Source of the DNA: Vitis vinifera | Taxonomy: Eukaryota; Streptophyta; Magnoliopsida; Vitales; Vitaceae | Length of the DNA: 64,000 nt | Direction of reading: 5' to 3' | Assembly (NCBI RefSeq): GCF_030704535.1 | Contig: NC_081806.1 | Location: 3,669,001-3,733,000 of the forward strand | Shown: in pieces, positions 1 to 10,842 of the stretch | Numbering within the stretch: position 1 is the stretch's first letter | Layout: the number at the start of each line of letters is the position of its first letter | The notes under the pieces: model-generated | What the model was told of the DNA's origin: nothing | Databases searched by the model: none | Seen by the model: the letters and a program-made list of their open reading frames with translations, nothing else | Position numbers and translations under genes: made by a program

Positions 1-399
1 CATCTGTCATCACACTCAAGCGACCATACTATTGAGTTATTATAGAATTCTGAGCTCTTTTCTGGCATCACTCCCGGAACATATCGGGCACAGAAAATAC
101 GGTCATAAGAGCTGAGAATTTCTTTGGCGGCGGCCGCCGATGATCCCACGATCAGAGTTTGAGTTCCGAGTCGTAGTGAGAAGAGCGGACCATAGGATCG
201 TGCAAAGTCGGCCATAGCTATATGACGCTGTTTCCCTATCTGGTGAACGTTGCCTATGATTGGCCATGGATATGGACCCGGTGGAAGTGATATTGGAGAC
301 TTTGATTTGAGATGCTTGAGGATGAGAAAGATGAGAGGCAGGAGAAGAAGGATCAAAGGAAAGAGATTGGTTCCTTCAGTTAAAGCTGCTTCATCCATT
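1..399 (-). CDS. Cytochrome P450 (CYP80/CYP76-like), exon 1, partial
   Basis: Reading the minus strand from the ATG at 399 gives about 133 open codons up to the window edge, so the rest of the gene lies outside. The product starts MDEAALTEG, has a hydrophobic leucine-rich ER anchor over about residues 10-27, then the proline hinge LPPGPYPWPIIGN, then the conserved stretch around FSLRLGTQTLIVGSSAAAAKEIL. These are the N-terminal marks of plant class II microsomal P450s of the CYP71 clan. Resemblance to N-methylcoclaurine 3'-hydroxylase-type proteins (CYP80) is from memory, and CYP76 is an alternative. It is very similar to the copy at 3000-4812, whose start MAQTALTEG aligns with this one and supports the chosen ATG. 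No break is visible in the portion seen. The heme region is not visible, so function cannot be judged. Confidence 0.8.
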
Positions 400-440
400 A
401 ATTTGATGAAACAAAGCTGGTTTTTGCCGTGCAAAAATTG

Positions 441-899
441 TTTGTGCAGGAGCCTTCTTATAATGGAAGATGGAGTTAAAGGAGAATTCAGCCATTTACA
501 ATCCTATAATAGATTATAGATCTGTCGAATTCAACTGGTCCACCCACTTTGAATTGTAGTTGCGGATATTGCTGATAAAAATCCTTGTAATGAAAGAGGG
601 GCTAATAAAGAATCAATCATCCAGATCTCCTGTCAATGACGGTGTCATTTGAAAAGGCCCCTCTTTGATTTTTAGTGCTTGAATGGATTGAAAATCAATG
701 CCATTCGTTAACGTTTTGAAATTATTGCATTTCTATTATACCTCAAAATGATAGTAAGAAGATTTTTATGCAATGATAGGGATGACAACTATAATAAAAA
801 CCTCTCCTTCCTTCACTCAAGTAGTCTCTTCAATCCTATTGACTCTTAAGACTCACCAATTACTTTAAAATTTGGAGTAGGTTTTTTCAAAATAAATTT
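441..899. repeat. P450 upstream block, copy A of a segmental duplication
   Basis: This stretch upstream of the partial P450 is nearly the same, line by line, as 7062-7503. Shared landmarks are ggagccttcttataa, the aactggtccac segment, gaaaatcaat, and the closing ttggagtaggttttt. A shorter related stretch follows the P450 copy at 4812 (aattcagccatttaca, ccggtccacactttt). It is therefore the old promoter and leader of the P450 unit, copied with the gene. Confidence 0.8.
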
Positions 900-2190
900 A
901 CGAAAATGTCCACTAAAAATATAAAAATCGAGTTCTACACTGATCAGCATTCAGATATCCTATAATTTCGAGATAGGTCGACATTTAAATTTCACTTATA
1001 ATTTTTGGTTTTTAATTTTCTGATATTTCTATATATCATAGCCATAACTGAAGTGTTGGATTCAATGCAATGATAGAACAGAAGAACCAACCTAATCTAA
1101 TACATAAACAAATGGATTTAAAGGCGAGGAACCATTTTATCTACTTTGAAACTGATAATTCTTTAGTGCATTGTATAATAGGATTGTCTGTATTTGATTG
1201 TATATGAAATTGCAACTGGTTAATAGAGTATTGCTACTGTTGGTCCTGCTTTCCTGCTATAAGGCCTTGATAGTATTTTATCCCTCGTTTTCTCCCTGGG
1301 ATATTTGGCTGCTTCATAAGGAGACCAATCACACACCAGGAAAAAAAAAAGGTCATATATTGGTGGGTAATGTGGGATGAATTATACTTAGGGGAATGTC
1401 TTGATTTCCATTTCTCCAAAGAGCGATCTCTTAGCTAGGTAGTAAAAACCGATTAATCGATAATATGGGATTGTTGTTTGTTGCCTTGTCTGCTATGAAG
1501 ACTGCATATTGAACAATTAATCATGGACAGGAACTGTTGGAAGAAGTAAGTTGGTTAAGCTTGGATTTATTAGTCTTACATCAGTGGGTGTCTAGGAAAT
1601 TTGAGTACGGCCGGGAAATAGTACTGGAAAGCCTCCTTTACTGTAGTTTTACCGTACAACAATGGAGTGTATTCATTCTTATACAACAATTTTATATTCC
1701 TTCATTGCTATAGATATCTATAACTCTCCAATATCAATAGGTGTGGAGAATGCAGAAATCAGTTTCCATCTGTCCCTTTCTTGACTCCATGCTGTAGGTT
1801 TGGGCAGAGAATGTTGTGTTTTAGAAATGATTCTCCCAATTCTTTTCCAACAGATTTCTGGGAAAAACATATCAATGATGTTGCTTGAAAAACATAGGCA
1901 TGGTGTGCAATTTGCTCTCTCTCCTGAAAAAGCAAATCAATAGTGTAGTATAAGAAAATATAGTATCACCAAGTTGGCCTTTGCTTTTGATGATTATTTT
2001 TTGTCGAAGAAAAAGCAAAGGAAAACCAAGCCCTTCTATATTCCCTTGACATGCATAAACTGAATCATCCTGCACTTGATTCATGGAAAGAACAAAAGAT
2101 CACATGGTATGCGCAACTGTAACAATCTCTTGGGCATTTGCAAACTTATTGGAAGATTGAAAAACAAAATAAAGAGGTTAGTAAGCATAA
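900..2190. other. Intergenic, no gene seen
   Basis: Only short, unconvincing reading frames are present. The sequence around 1515-1550 (aatcatggacaggaac, ttggaagaagta) matches the sequence that directly follows the duplicated block at 7503. About 600 bp here (roughly 900-1515) therefore has no counterpart in the second copy. The stretch near 1362-1412 also resembles 8833-8895, another trace of the same duplication. Confidence 0.6.
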
Positions 2191-2763
2191 TGTCACAGAG
2201 TTAGTTGTTTACTAAGCTCATGCGGCACTTAGACAAGGCAAAACGCTTGATCTTGCTAAGTCAGCCTTACTTCCAATGCTTAGTTTGCTAGGCTAAGATG
2301 TTTGCTACTCAAAAGTTGTAGAAGACGTAGTAGGCAACTCTTAAAGAATGAAAGCTTTATTGCTTTCAAAGGAAGCTATACAATACTTAGTAGCTCACTT
2401 GCTTGGTCATGAAGTGATTTGGGTGGTGCTTTGGCCAAATGAAACCCTCACCTATTTATAGGCACCAATAAAACTCTCTGAAACCTTGAAGGGTTCTTTA
2501 CATATCAAGAAAATTCTAGAATACCCTACACAATTCTATGTGCAACCCTATGTACAAGAAATCTCTAGAATTCTCTAGAAAGCCTTGGACTCCTCTCATG
2601 CCTTCCACCATAGTGTAGAGATGTGTGGACATTTCCAGGTATCTCTAGAACTTTCCACACTCTTCCCTTCAATGACTTAGTGTAGATGGCTCCAGGAGTC
2701 TCCAAAAGCTTTCTAGGCTCTATATAAACCCATGAGGAGGCTCATTTGAAGCATCCTGTGACA
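2191..2763 (-). mobile_element. Solo LTR of an LTR retrotransposon
   Basis: The 573-bp segment begins TGTCACAG and ends CTGTGACA, the short terminal inverted repeats with TG...CA ends that mark LTRs. The four bases ataa stand directly before (2187-2190) and directly after it (2764-2767), as expected for a target-site duplication. Read on the minus strand it has a TATA box (CTATAAATAGG, near 2453-2463) followed about 100 bp later by AATAAAG, matching a U3-R-U5 layout. No internal retrotransposon genes flank it, so it is a solo LTR left by recombination. The superfamily cannot be told. Confidence 0.8.
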
Positions 2764-2999
2764 ATAAGCTATTTCTCTTGATTCTCTCATTAAATGCCTT
2801 ATGCTTCATGAAAATTGAGCAACTTAGTATCTGGATAGAAATCAATAATATTCCACTCGCTGCAAACATGAGTAAGTGAAGGCCATGTAGCTACAAACCA
2901 TAATAGACTGAAATGTGATGCGAAACATTACATCTTTGCAACAGATCACAAGTTACATAGCCACACGCAGTACAAGAAGTTGGAAGAAACGTCTCTTGG

Positions 3000-4812
3000 T
3001 CATTTTCTGCCTTTAGGAATGAGAAGTAGAGGCTGTTCCTTCCGTATATTGGCACTATACTTTTCACTCATGTCTATATCTTTAGGATCACCCCCATTCG
3101 GAAGAGACCAATCGAAGAAATGAATCCAGGAAGCCAGAACCAAGGGAATCAGTTTTACCGCCATGGGAAGTCCAGGGCAGATTCTCCTTCGTGAACTAAA
3201 GGGTATAAATTCAAAATTATTCCCTTGAAAATCCACAGTTGAGTTCAAGAAACGCTCTGGTTTGAATACTAAAGGGTCTTCCCAACTCATGGGGTCTCTT
3301 CCAATGGCCCAGGCGTTTACTAGTACTTGAGCATCTTTTGGAATGGTATAGTTCATTACTTTGCATGATTCGACAGCGCGGTGAGGAAGGAGAAAAGGTC
3401 CAGGCGGGTGCAGCCTCAGGGTTTCCTTGAGGCAAGCTTGAAGGTATGGTAGCTTCCGTAGATCGGAATCTTTCAGCATGTTTTGGTTGATCTCTGTGGT
3501 GAGTTCTTCACGGATTTTCTTCAAGGATTCTGGACTTCTTATCAACTCTGCCATTGCCCACTCAACGGTTACACTACTAGAGTCTGTACCAGCAACGAGT
3601 AGCTCCTGCCAAACATCATCAAACATCTGGGTGAAGTCAATATGATCTCAGCTTAAATCGAAAATGAATTTATATGAATAACACTGGAAACAAGTGGGGA
3701 GATGATTCTTTTCATGTTGAAGAAATAATTAGTACAAAATGAAATGACGTCTACCATAATGATATAGCATTGTTTACCAAAATCAAATGATCATCTTAAC
3801 TATAAAGTGTTAATACCACATGAAAAACATAACTAACCTCTTCCACAAGTAATTTAGTATTGAATAGTTCAATCATATCTGTGTGTGCACAAGTGTGGAG
3901 AGAGAGAGAGGCAGAGAATTCAAACCACAAGTAAAATGTTGATCTGATCATCTGTAAAACCATCGCTTATCAGAGTATCAAGAAAATCTTGTTGGCTAGT
4001 AGCATGGCCGCCTTTTCTTTCTCTTCTTTCTTTAATGATAGGCTTCAGTATACTACAAAACTTCACAAAGGAAATGATGGACCTCTTCTGCAGTCTTTGA
4101 AGATCCAACCCTCTAAGAATTGGATAGTAGTCAGATAAATTTGGAGTAGACGTCACCTCCAAGATCGTTTTGAAAATTTCTCCCATCATTGCTAACGCTT
4201 TCTCATCCTCGAAAGTAACAAGATCTTTTGATAATAAAGCATTACTTATTATATCAATGCAGCAACAAAGCCTACATTTTTAAGTTTCACCACCTTACCC
4301 TCCATTGAACTCAAAAACATAACCACCTCCATCAGCTTTTTCTCTCGCAAGCATGCTTGTGACTCTATTGCTTTGCCTGAGAAAAGTTGAGTTCGACACA
4401 TTGTGCGCAAATACTTCCACCTGTCATCACACTCGGGAGACCACCCTACTGCGAACCCGTTCAAACCAGTTATTCTGCATGGTATCACTCGAGGAACACA
4501 TCGGGCACATAAAATGTGGTCATAGGAGTTGAGAATTTCTCTGGCAGCGGCAGCTGATGATCCCACGACCAAAGTTTGAGTTCCTAGTCTTAGCGAGAAG
4601 AGTGGAACATACGATCGTGCAAAGTCGATCATAGCAATATGGCGTTGTTTCCCTATCTGGTGAACGTTGCCTATGAGTGGCCATGGATATGGACCCGGTG
4701 GAAGTGATGGAGACTTTGCTTTGAGATGCTTGAGGATGAGAAAGATGAGAGGCGGGAGAGGAAGGATCGAAGGAAGGACACTGACTCCTTCGGTTAAAGC
4801 GGTTTGAGCCAT
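3000..4812 (-). pseudogene. Cytochrome P450 (CYP80/CYP76-like), full-length copy with frameshift
   Basis: There are two exons: 4812-3929 and 3605-3000, with donor gtggtt and acceptor ggcag. The restored length would be about 496 residues, normal for a microsomal P450. Visible landmarks are the N-terminal anchor, LPPGPYPWPLIGN, the I-helix AGTDSSSVTVEWA, the K-helix ETLRLHPP, and PERFLNS. The heme loop reads FSSRRRICPG; the conserved glycine before RRICPG is arginine here, while the sister copy at 6447 keeps SSGRRICPG. Exon 1 is 884 bases, one short of a whole codon number. The frame breaks at about 4249-4260, where one frame stops after GFVAALI and the next continues as DIISNALLSKDLV. Both lesions point to a pseudogene, unless the missing base is an assembly error. 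The known family role is oxidation of small molecules at the ER membrane; the substrate is unknown. Confidence 0.85.
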
Positions 4813-4851
4813 TGATTTGATCATGAAACAAAGCTGGTTTTCGCCGTGCAA

Positions 4852-6446
4852 AATTGGTCAGTGAAGAGGCCTTTTTATGAGTGAAGATGGGCCAGTGGAG
4901 AATTCAGCCATTTACATCTCCTTTAATAGGTACCGTATTCAACCGGTCCACACTTTTTGGATTCTAGTGCCGGGTATTAGTGTATTACTGATAATGAACC
5001 TTGTAATATAGAAGGGAGGCTAATAAAGATTATTAGATTAAAGACTACAATAATTTGGGTTTCCCCATCAGTGATGCTATCATTCAATAGTGTCCTACTG
5101 TTTGTTTATCCTACTTTTGTTGATGGAAAATCAATTCATCCACCGACTCTAACAATGAGCGGAGAGGAGTGATTCCAAAAGAATGAATGTGATGCATGTC
5201 AAAACCTTATCATGTCATTGAGGTTTTGGTAATAAGATTTGATTTCAAAATTTTATCATGTCGTTAAGGTTTTGATAATGAGATTTGATTTTATTTGGGT
5301 GATAATTTATGTCGGTGGATCATGATAGATGATTATAATGAAGCTTATGGAAACCTTAAAAAGCTTGAAGACGATAAAAATTTAGATAGGAGAAAATGAA
5401 TTTACTCTCTAAAACCAAATTATACACTAACCAATGGTGTATTAAAGAGCCCCTTTAATTAATAGTGAAACCAATAATTTAATGGATAATGCATCAACTG
5501 AGGGATCACCATAAGATATTCTCATTCTTTCTAATTTGCATTTACATCATGATACTACTAAAATGACAAGAAAGGTTAAATAATTAAAGTTTGGGAGAAT
5601 GTTGACTTTATTTAAACAAAAGAATTTTTTTATGAACTCTAGCCTTTAGCCTTTATGTCAATAACACCATAGGTAAAATAGTCCGAAAATAACGATTTCA
5701 TGCATAAAAAATAATCAAAAAAAATGAGACTCTCAATCCCTATTTACGGAAAGCTTATAAAATTTTAATTCTTTTTAAATAAATATATTAAAATTAAATT
5801 TTTTAAATTTGGATTTTATTTTTTGATTTTTTTAAAAATTTGTATATAAAAAATAAATTTTTTTCCAAAAATTATTCTTTCAATAGATAAATAGTAATTA
5901 AACAAGAATTCTATAATTATCCTTATCTGGATGATTGATTTTTTAATTTTTTTCATGGGACAAGTTATTTACGAAAGTGCACATCTTTTTAGTAAAAAAT
6001 AATCTCCTTTAACATCCTTTTCTTTTTTTCATTTTTTCTTTTTTTCATTTTTCTCCCCCGGTTTAGATATTTTTGCATCACTACAATTTTTCTTCTAAAA
6101 CCTCTCTAATTTCTTTTTTTTTTTTAATGTTCATTGTATATATTATTAATTTATTAACTTAAATATTTTTTTTTATTCATTTAATTTCCTTCTATTTTAT
6201 TTCTCAAATTTTCCTTTAAAAGAAAATACTCTCAAACCTTTATTTTGATCAACCGTTGTCTTAAGTTCGTTATTGTCATGATAGAAATCAACAATGTTTC
6301 ATTCTCTGCGAACGTCGAGTACGAGAAAGCCATATGCCTACGAACCAAAACAGGCTGAAATGTGATGCAAAACATTACATCTATGCAACAGATCACAAGT
6401 TACATAGCCGCACCCGGTACAAGAAGTTGGAAGAAACGTCTCTTGG
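4852..6446. other. Intergenic, AT-rich
   Basis: The first 250 bases are the duplicated P450 leader. The rest is AT-rich with poly-T and poly-A runs (5740-6230) and no credible reading frame. A short internal repeat occurs at 5200-5290 (ttatcatgtc, ttgaggttttggtaat, agatttgattt). The last 150 bases match the 3' flank of the previous P450 copy (2840-3000). Confidence 0.6.
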
Positions 6447-7055
6447 TCATTTTCTGACTTTAGGAATGAGAAGTCGAGGCTATTCCTTCTGTGTATTGGT
6501 ACCATACTTATCACTCGTGTCTATCGTAGGATCACCTCCATTCGGAAGAGACCATTCAAAGAAATGAATCCAGGAAGCCAGAACCAAGGGAATCAGTTTT
6601 ACAGCCATGGGAAGTCCAGGGCAGATTCTCCTTCCTGAACTATAGGGTATGAATTCAAAATTATGAAGAGGTCCAGGTGGGTGCAGCCTCAGGGTTTCCT
6701 TGAGGCAAGCTTGAAGGTATGGTAACTTCTGAAGGTCGGAATCTTTCAGCGTGTTTTGGTTGATCTCAGTGGTGAGTTCTTCAGGGATTTTCTTCATGGA
6801 CTCTCCCATTGCCCACTCAGCGGTTACTCTACTAGTGTCCGTATCAGCAACGACTAGCTCCTGCCAAACATCATCAAGCATCTGGGCGAAGATATGATCG
6901 AAACAATTAGTACAAAATGCTCATCTTAACCATTAAGTGTTAATACCACATGAAAAAACATAATTAACCTCTTCCACAAATAATTTTGTATTGGATGGTT
7001 CAATCATATATATGTACGTGTGTGCACAAGTGAGGAGAGAGGCAAAGAGATCAAA
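6447..7055 (-). pseudogene. P450 exon 2 with internal deletion, exon 1 lost
   Basis: Exon 2 starts at 6860 after the same ggcag acceptor as the neighbouring copy and keeps ETLRLHPPGP and SSGRRICPGLPM. It has lost about 59 codons between the K-helix region and the heme loop: PPGPL joins directly to HNFEF, removing the segment that holds PERF. The I-helix AGTDSS has become ADTDTS, and a CAG codon has become TAG at 6480-6482, eleven codons before the old stop. The old intron continues to about 7055. The sequence then jumps to what lies upstream of exon 1 in the other copies, so exon 1 was removed close to its splice donor. It cannot make a working P450. Confidence 0.9.
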
Positions 7056-7061
7056 CCCAAT

Positions 7062-7503
7062 ATGGTTTGTGAAGGAGCCTTCTTATAAATTATAATGGAC
7101 GATGGGGTTTAGATTATAAATCTGCGGAGTTCAACTGGTCCACATGCTTTGGATTGTAGTAGCGGATATTGTAATGAAAGAAAGGCTGATAGAGAGTCAA
7201 TCATCCAGATTTCCTATCAATGATGCTGCCTTTGCAAAAGGTACTCTTTTTTTTTAGTGCTTTAATGGATTGAAAATCAATACCTTCCATTGAAGTTCTG
7301 AAATTATTGTATTTCTATTATCCCTCAAAATGATGGTAAGAAGTATTTTCTTGATCAATGATAGGGATGACAAGTATAATTGAAGCTTCCTCTTCCTCCA
7401 CTCAAGTAGGCGGTATTTAATTTGACAAAGCTATCGGTTCGATCCTATTGACTCTTAAGACTCACCAATTACTTCAAAATTTGGAGTAGGTTTTTACAAA
7501 ATA
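7062..7503. repeat. P450 upstream block, copy B of a segmental duplication
   Basis: This block matches 441-899 almost throughout and lies upstream of the exon-2-only P450 remnant. Its right end joins straight to sequence that matches 1515 onward, so it lacks the 600 bp found beside copy A. Confidence 0.8.
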
Positions 7504-8370
7504 ATCATGGACAAGAACTCTTGGAAGAAGTACTAGATCCCAAGTTCTCACGATTACGATTCTTTGTACATCAAAGCCAAGCACTATTATTTTTCTCTTG
7601 CTTGGTGCAACATTGTCGTGAGATGCTCGTCGAAAAGTTTTCAAATTCTTAATTAGTATGAACTTCTTCTTCTAAATAATATTGTATAGAATATTTATTA
7701 AGTTGATATATACTTTTAATCTTAGGTTTTCTTATAAAATAAGAAAAGTTTTTAAGAATATTTTTATATATTTTAAATTATAAAGGGAAAAAGTCGTGAA
7801 ATGGAGATGGAGTTTTAAAAACTATACAAAATGGATACAGATACAAAAAAAAAAATAGGAGACATCCAGTGGAGTGAAAAGCTTGTGGTTTAGGGTATTG
7901 GGGCATAAATATAAGTGCAAATATATAAAATATTTCGAGAACCCAATGATTTTATATGGTTTATATCTTATTCATGGATGTGGACATGAGGTTGAACCAT
8001 GTTAAAACATCTTTACGTGAATTTTTTTATCTTTGTATTCTTAAATTAATATTATTTGCATTAAATTTTCCACGATAGTTCTAAAACTAATTTAAAACCT
8101 AAAAGCTGTCTGAGAGCCTCTCAAAGATGCCAATCTTTGTAGACACTGCTGTGAATACTTCCATGATGAAAGAAAGCTGGATTTACAGTACTGCAAGTCA
8201 ATAGCATGTTAAATAGGCTTTTAATGGTGGTACCAGTAATGAAAATATCCCCCACTCTCATCTTGTTGGGCCTCATTGTAGATCAACTACCAGATTGTGA
8301 AAAGAAAATTATTACAAATAACCAATTGTAAGGCGCACCAACTGTGAAATCAATACTAAAGATTCTCTTA
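7504..8370. other. Intergenic, no gene seen
   Basis: AT-rich stretch with no supported coding region. A single degenerate piece of the downstream minisatellite motif (catcttgttgggcctcat) appears at about 8260-8278. Confidence 0.6.
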
Positions 8371-8700
8371 ACCCTAATCTCATGTGCATCTTGTTGGGCC
8401 TAATAGGGTAATATTGACCCTAATTTCATGTGCGTCTTGTTGGGCCTTGTAATAGGATAATATTGACCCTTATCTCATGTGCATCTTGCTGGGCCTCATA
8501 ATAGGGAAATATTGACCCTAATCTCATGTGCGTCTTGGGCCTTGTAATAGGTTCATGTTGACCCTAATCCCATGTGCCTTGGGCCTTGTAATAGGATCAT
8601 GTTGACGCTAATCTCATGTGCGCCTTGGGCCTCGTAATAGGAGAATATTGACCCTAATCTCATGTGCATCTTGTTGGGCGTTCGTAATAAGAAAATATTG
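8371..8700 (+). repeat. Minisatellite, 7 units of 44-50 bp
   Basis: Seven head-to-tail units start at 8371, 8417, 8466, 8515, 8561, 8605 and 8651. Each runs accctaatctcatgtgc, then cttgttgggcc or the shorter cttgggcc, then taataggataatattg. Units differ by single-base changes and a 3-5 base deletion in the ttgttggg segment. The short form occurs in the middle units (4-6) and the long form at both ends. Confidence 0.95.
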
Positions 8701-8945
8701 ACGAAGGACAAACGAATGAAAATGATAAAATAGGATCGGTTCTACTGATATACTGCCATGAAACTTGCCAAGGTAATCGCCTACATTAGAAGAACAATAC
8801 ACACAAAGATCTGCCAGGGGGAAATGGAGTTGGTGGGTATTTGAATATGGGATGAATCTCGTACACTACAGGAAATGCATGTCTTGATTTTCAGTTTACC
8901 ATGCATGCAGTACATTAATTTTTGAAATGCTTTGAATTGAATCAT

Positions 8946-9400
8946 TCAGTGGAAAATGAAATCTTGTCGGCTTGAAGCCTGTTTTAATTCTTTCTTTCCT
9001 TTCTTTGATGATAAGATACAACAGACTGTCAGACTACACAGCTTCCCATACAACTCCATGGACTTCTTCTGTATCCCTTCAACATCCAGTCCACCAAAAA
9101 CATTTGGATAAAAGTCAGATACATTTGGAGTATAAACCAAATCCACTACTTCTCTTCAATCCTTCCAGCTACCCCCTCTTCCTCCAGACTGATAAGATCA
9201 CTTAATAATAAAACATTACCCATCACATTTAACCCAGAACCAAATACTACCTCCTCAATTTTCACCACCTTTCCCTCCATTTTACCCAAAAGTCTCACCA
9301 TGTCCGTCACTTTTTTCCGTCGTAAAAATGCTTGTGACTCTATTGCTTTACCTGAGAAAGGTTGTATGCCTAGGGCTTGGAAGCCTGTTGTCGAGGAATT
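8946..9400 (-). pseudogene. P450 exon 1 fragment (middle part)
   Basis: On the minus strand the segment from about 9385 reads IQPFSGKAIESQAFLRRKK, then VVKIEEVVFGSGLNVMGN, matching the middle of exon 1 in the copy at 4812-3929 (LFSGKAIESQACLREKK). A one-base frameshift near 9146 moves the reading to VVDLVYTPNVSDFYPNVFGG and on to SSRQDFIFH, which stops at 8946 just where LDTL should follow. The N-terminal anchor, hinge and all of exon 2 are missing. It is a dead scrap of a somewhat more diverged member of the same array. Confidence 0.85.
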
Positions 9401-9430
9401 AACATATCTGCCAGATAGGCTGCGATCCAA

Positions 9431-10809
9431 AGCACATTAGGTTTGGGGCATAAATTTGGCCCAACCCTCCCAAGAATTTCGAGCCAAAGCCCATCAGGTC
9501 CTGTATCTAGGGTTGGGCTTATAATGATTTTATAAACCCATTCCCGGGCCAAGCACTCACGAGCTTATAAGATTTCCCTAAAAAATGTCGTTCAAAATGT
9601 GGATAATGTCAACAGTACATAAATCAAAACTTGTCACGTTATTACAAATTAAATAATAAAATTTTGTTGATGTCTTGGGCCTGAGATAGGGCCTAAGCTA
9701 AGAACTAAATTTCTAGTCCAATCCAAAAATCTGTCTGGACCAGAATATGGGGAGCCCAAACCCACGCCAAGAGGTCCAGGCCATTGGCTGCTTTAATACT
9801 ATTTATAATAACATTATTTTCCCTCGAGCTTAGTATAACTTCAAAGACAATAATTGAGTTTAGTATAACTTCAAAGGTAATAATTGGTTATATTATTCAC
9901 ACGATAAAAAGAATGAAGCCCACTAAATATTGGTTGTTTCTTATGTCATAAGATTACGAGATTAAACAAAATCACTCGTATAATTAGATGAAAATTAACT
10001 TTAAAAACATTTGTAATAACCCATTTGATTTCATGTAATTATTGTATGAATAAGTTTTTTAAGCTGTGAAATCTCAATCTTAAAGCAAGAATATGCACAC
10101 ATCAAAAGTTCTACCCTCGACATGTTACAATTAAGCTCATCATCTGATTTCATGGGCTTCAATCCTTCGTACAAGGTCTTCAAGGACACGTCACACTCCT
10201 TTAATTAACTAGGCCCTATTCGATATGCATTGTTAGGCCATTGAGGAAGAGTTAAATATCAGAGTAATGGTTTAGAGGCGTCCACGTCCAACGTTGCACT
10301 CCGTCAATTTCCGAACAACGCAAGTATTGAGAAAGTAACACAATGTCATAGGTACATCATACATGTGACAGCGCAGCTTGTCACCACGCCCAAACAAGGA
10401 ACCAAGGACAACCAGCTTCGCATGCCCTGTCTGCCTCTTAATTGCTAATCCCATCATCAAAAAACTAACAACAAGATTAGGTCCGGAAGTGCTTGTTTTT
10501 TCAAAGCCCTTTGAAAAAAAATAAAAAGCAAAAAGGCAGGGATGTCTGGTAAATTCAGACCCATAGAAATGAAGATTAGTGGAGAGTGGTCATGTCATCT
10601 TTTTGTAATTTTGATTTTGACAATGACTTAGCCTGCCCCAATGCAAGAGAGAGGGCCGGTTTATTCCAAAAGAATTCTTTGGATTTCACTTAGGTTTCAA
10701 ACAAGAAGATTTAACACTATTAGGCTGGCAACCTATAATTGACCTTTTGGAATCCTGAATGCTGTTTCCTATTGAAGAAAAATGGGATCTGATGTTTTAA
10801 TTTTTTCCT

Positions 10810-10842
<33 letters not shown>

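Noticed and set aside
250-519. 89-codon plus-strand frame
   Set aside because: It runs antisense to the P450 first exon and its leader; no domain is seen.
8371-8700. Regular repeats that might suggest a CRISPR-like array
   Set aside because: There are no unique spacers between constant repeats; whole units repeat head to tail in a plant genome, so it is a minisatellite.
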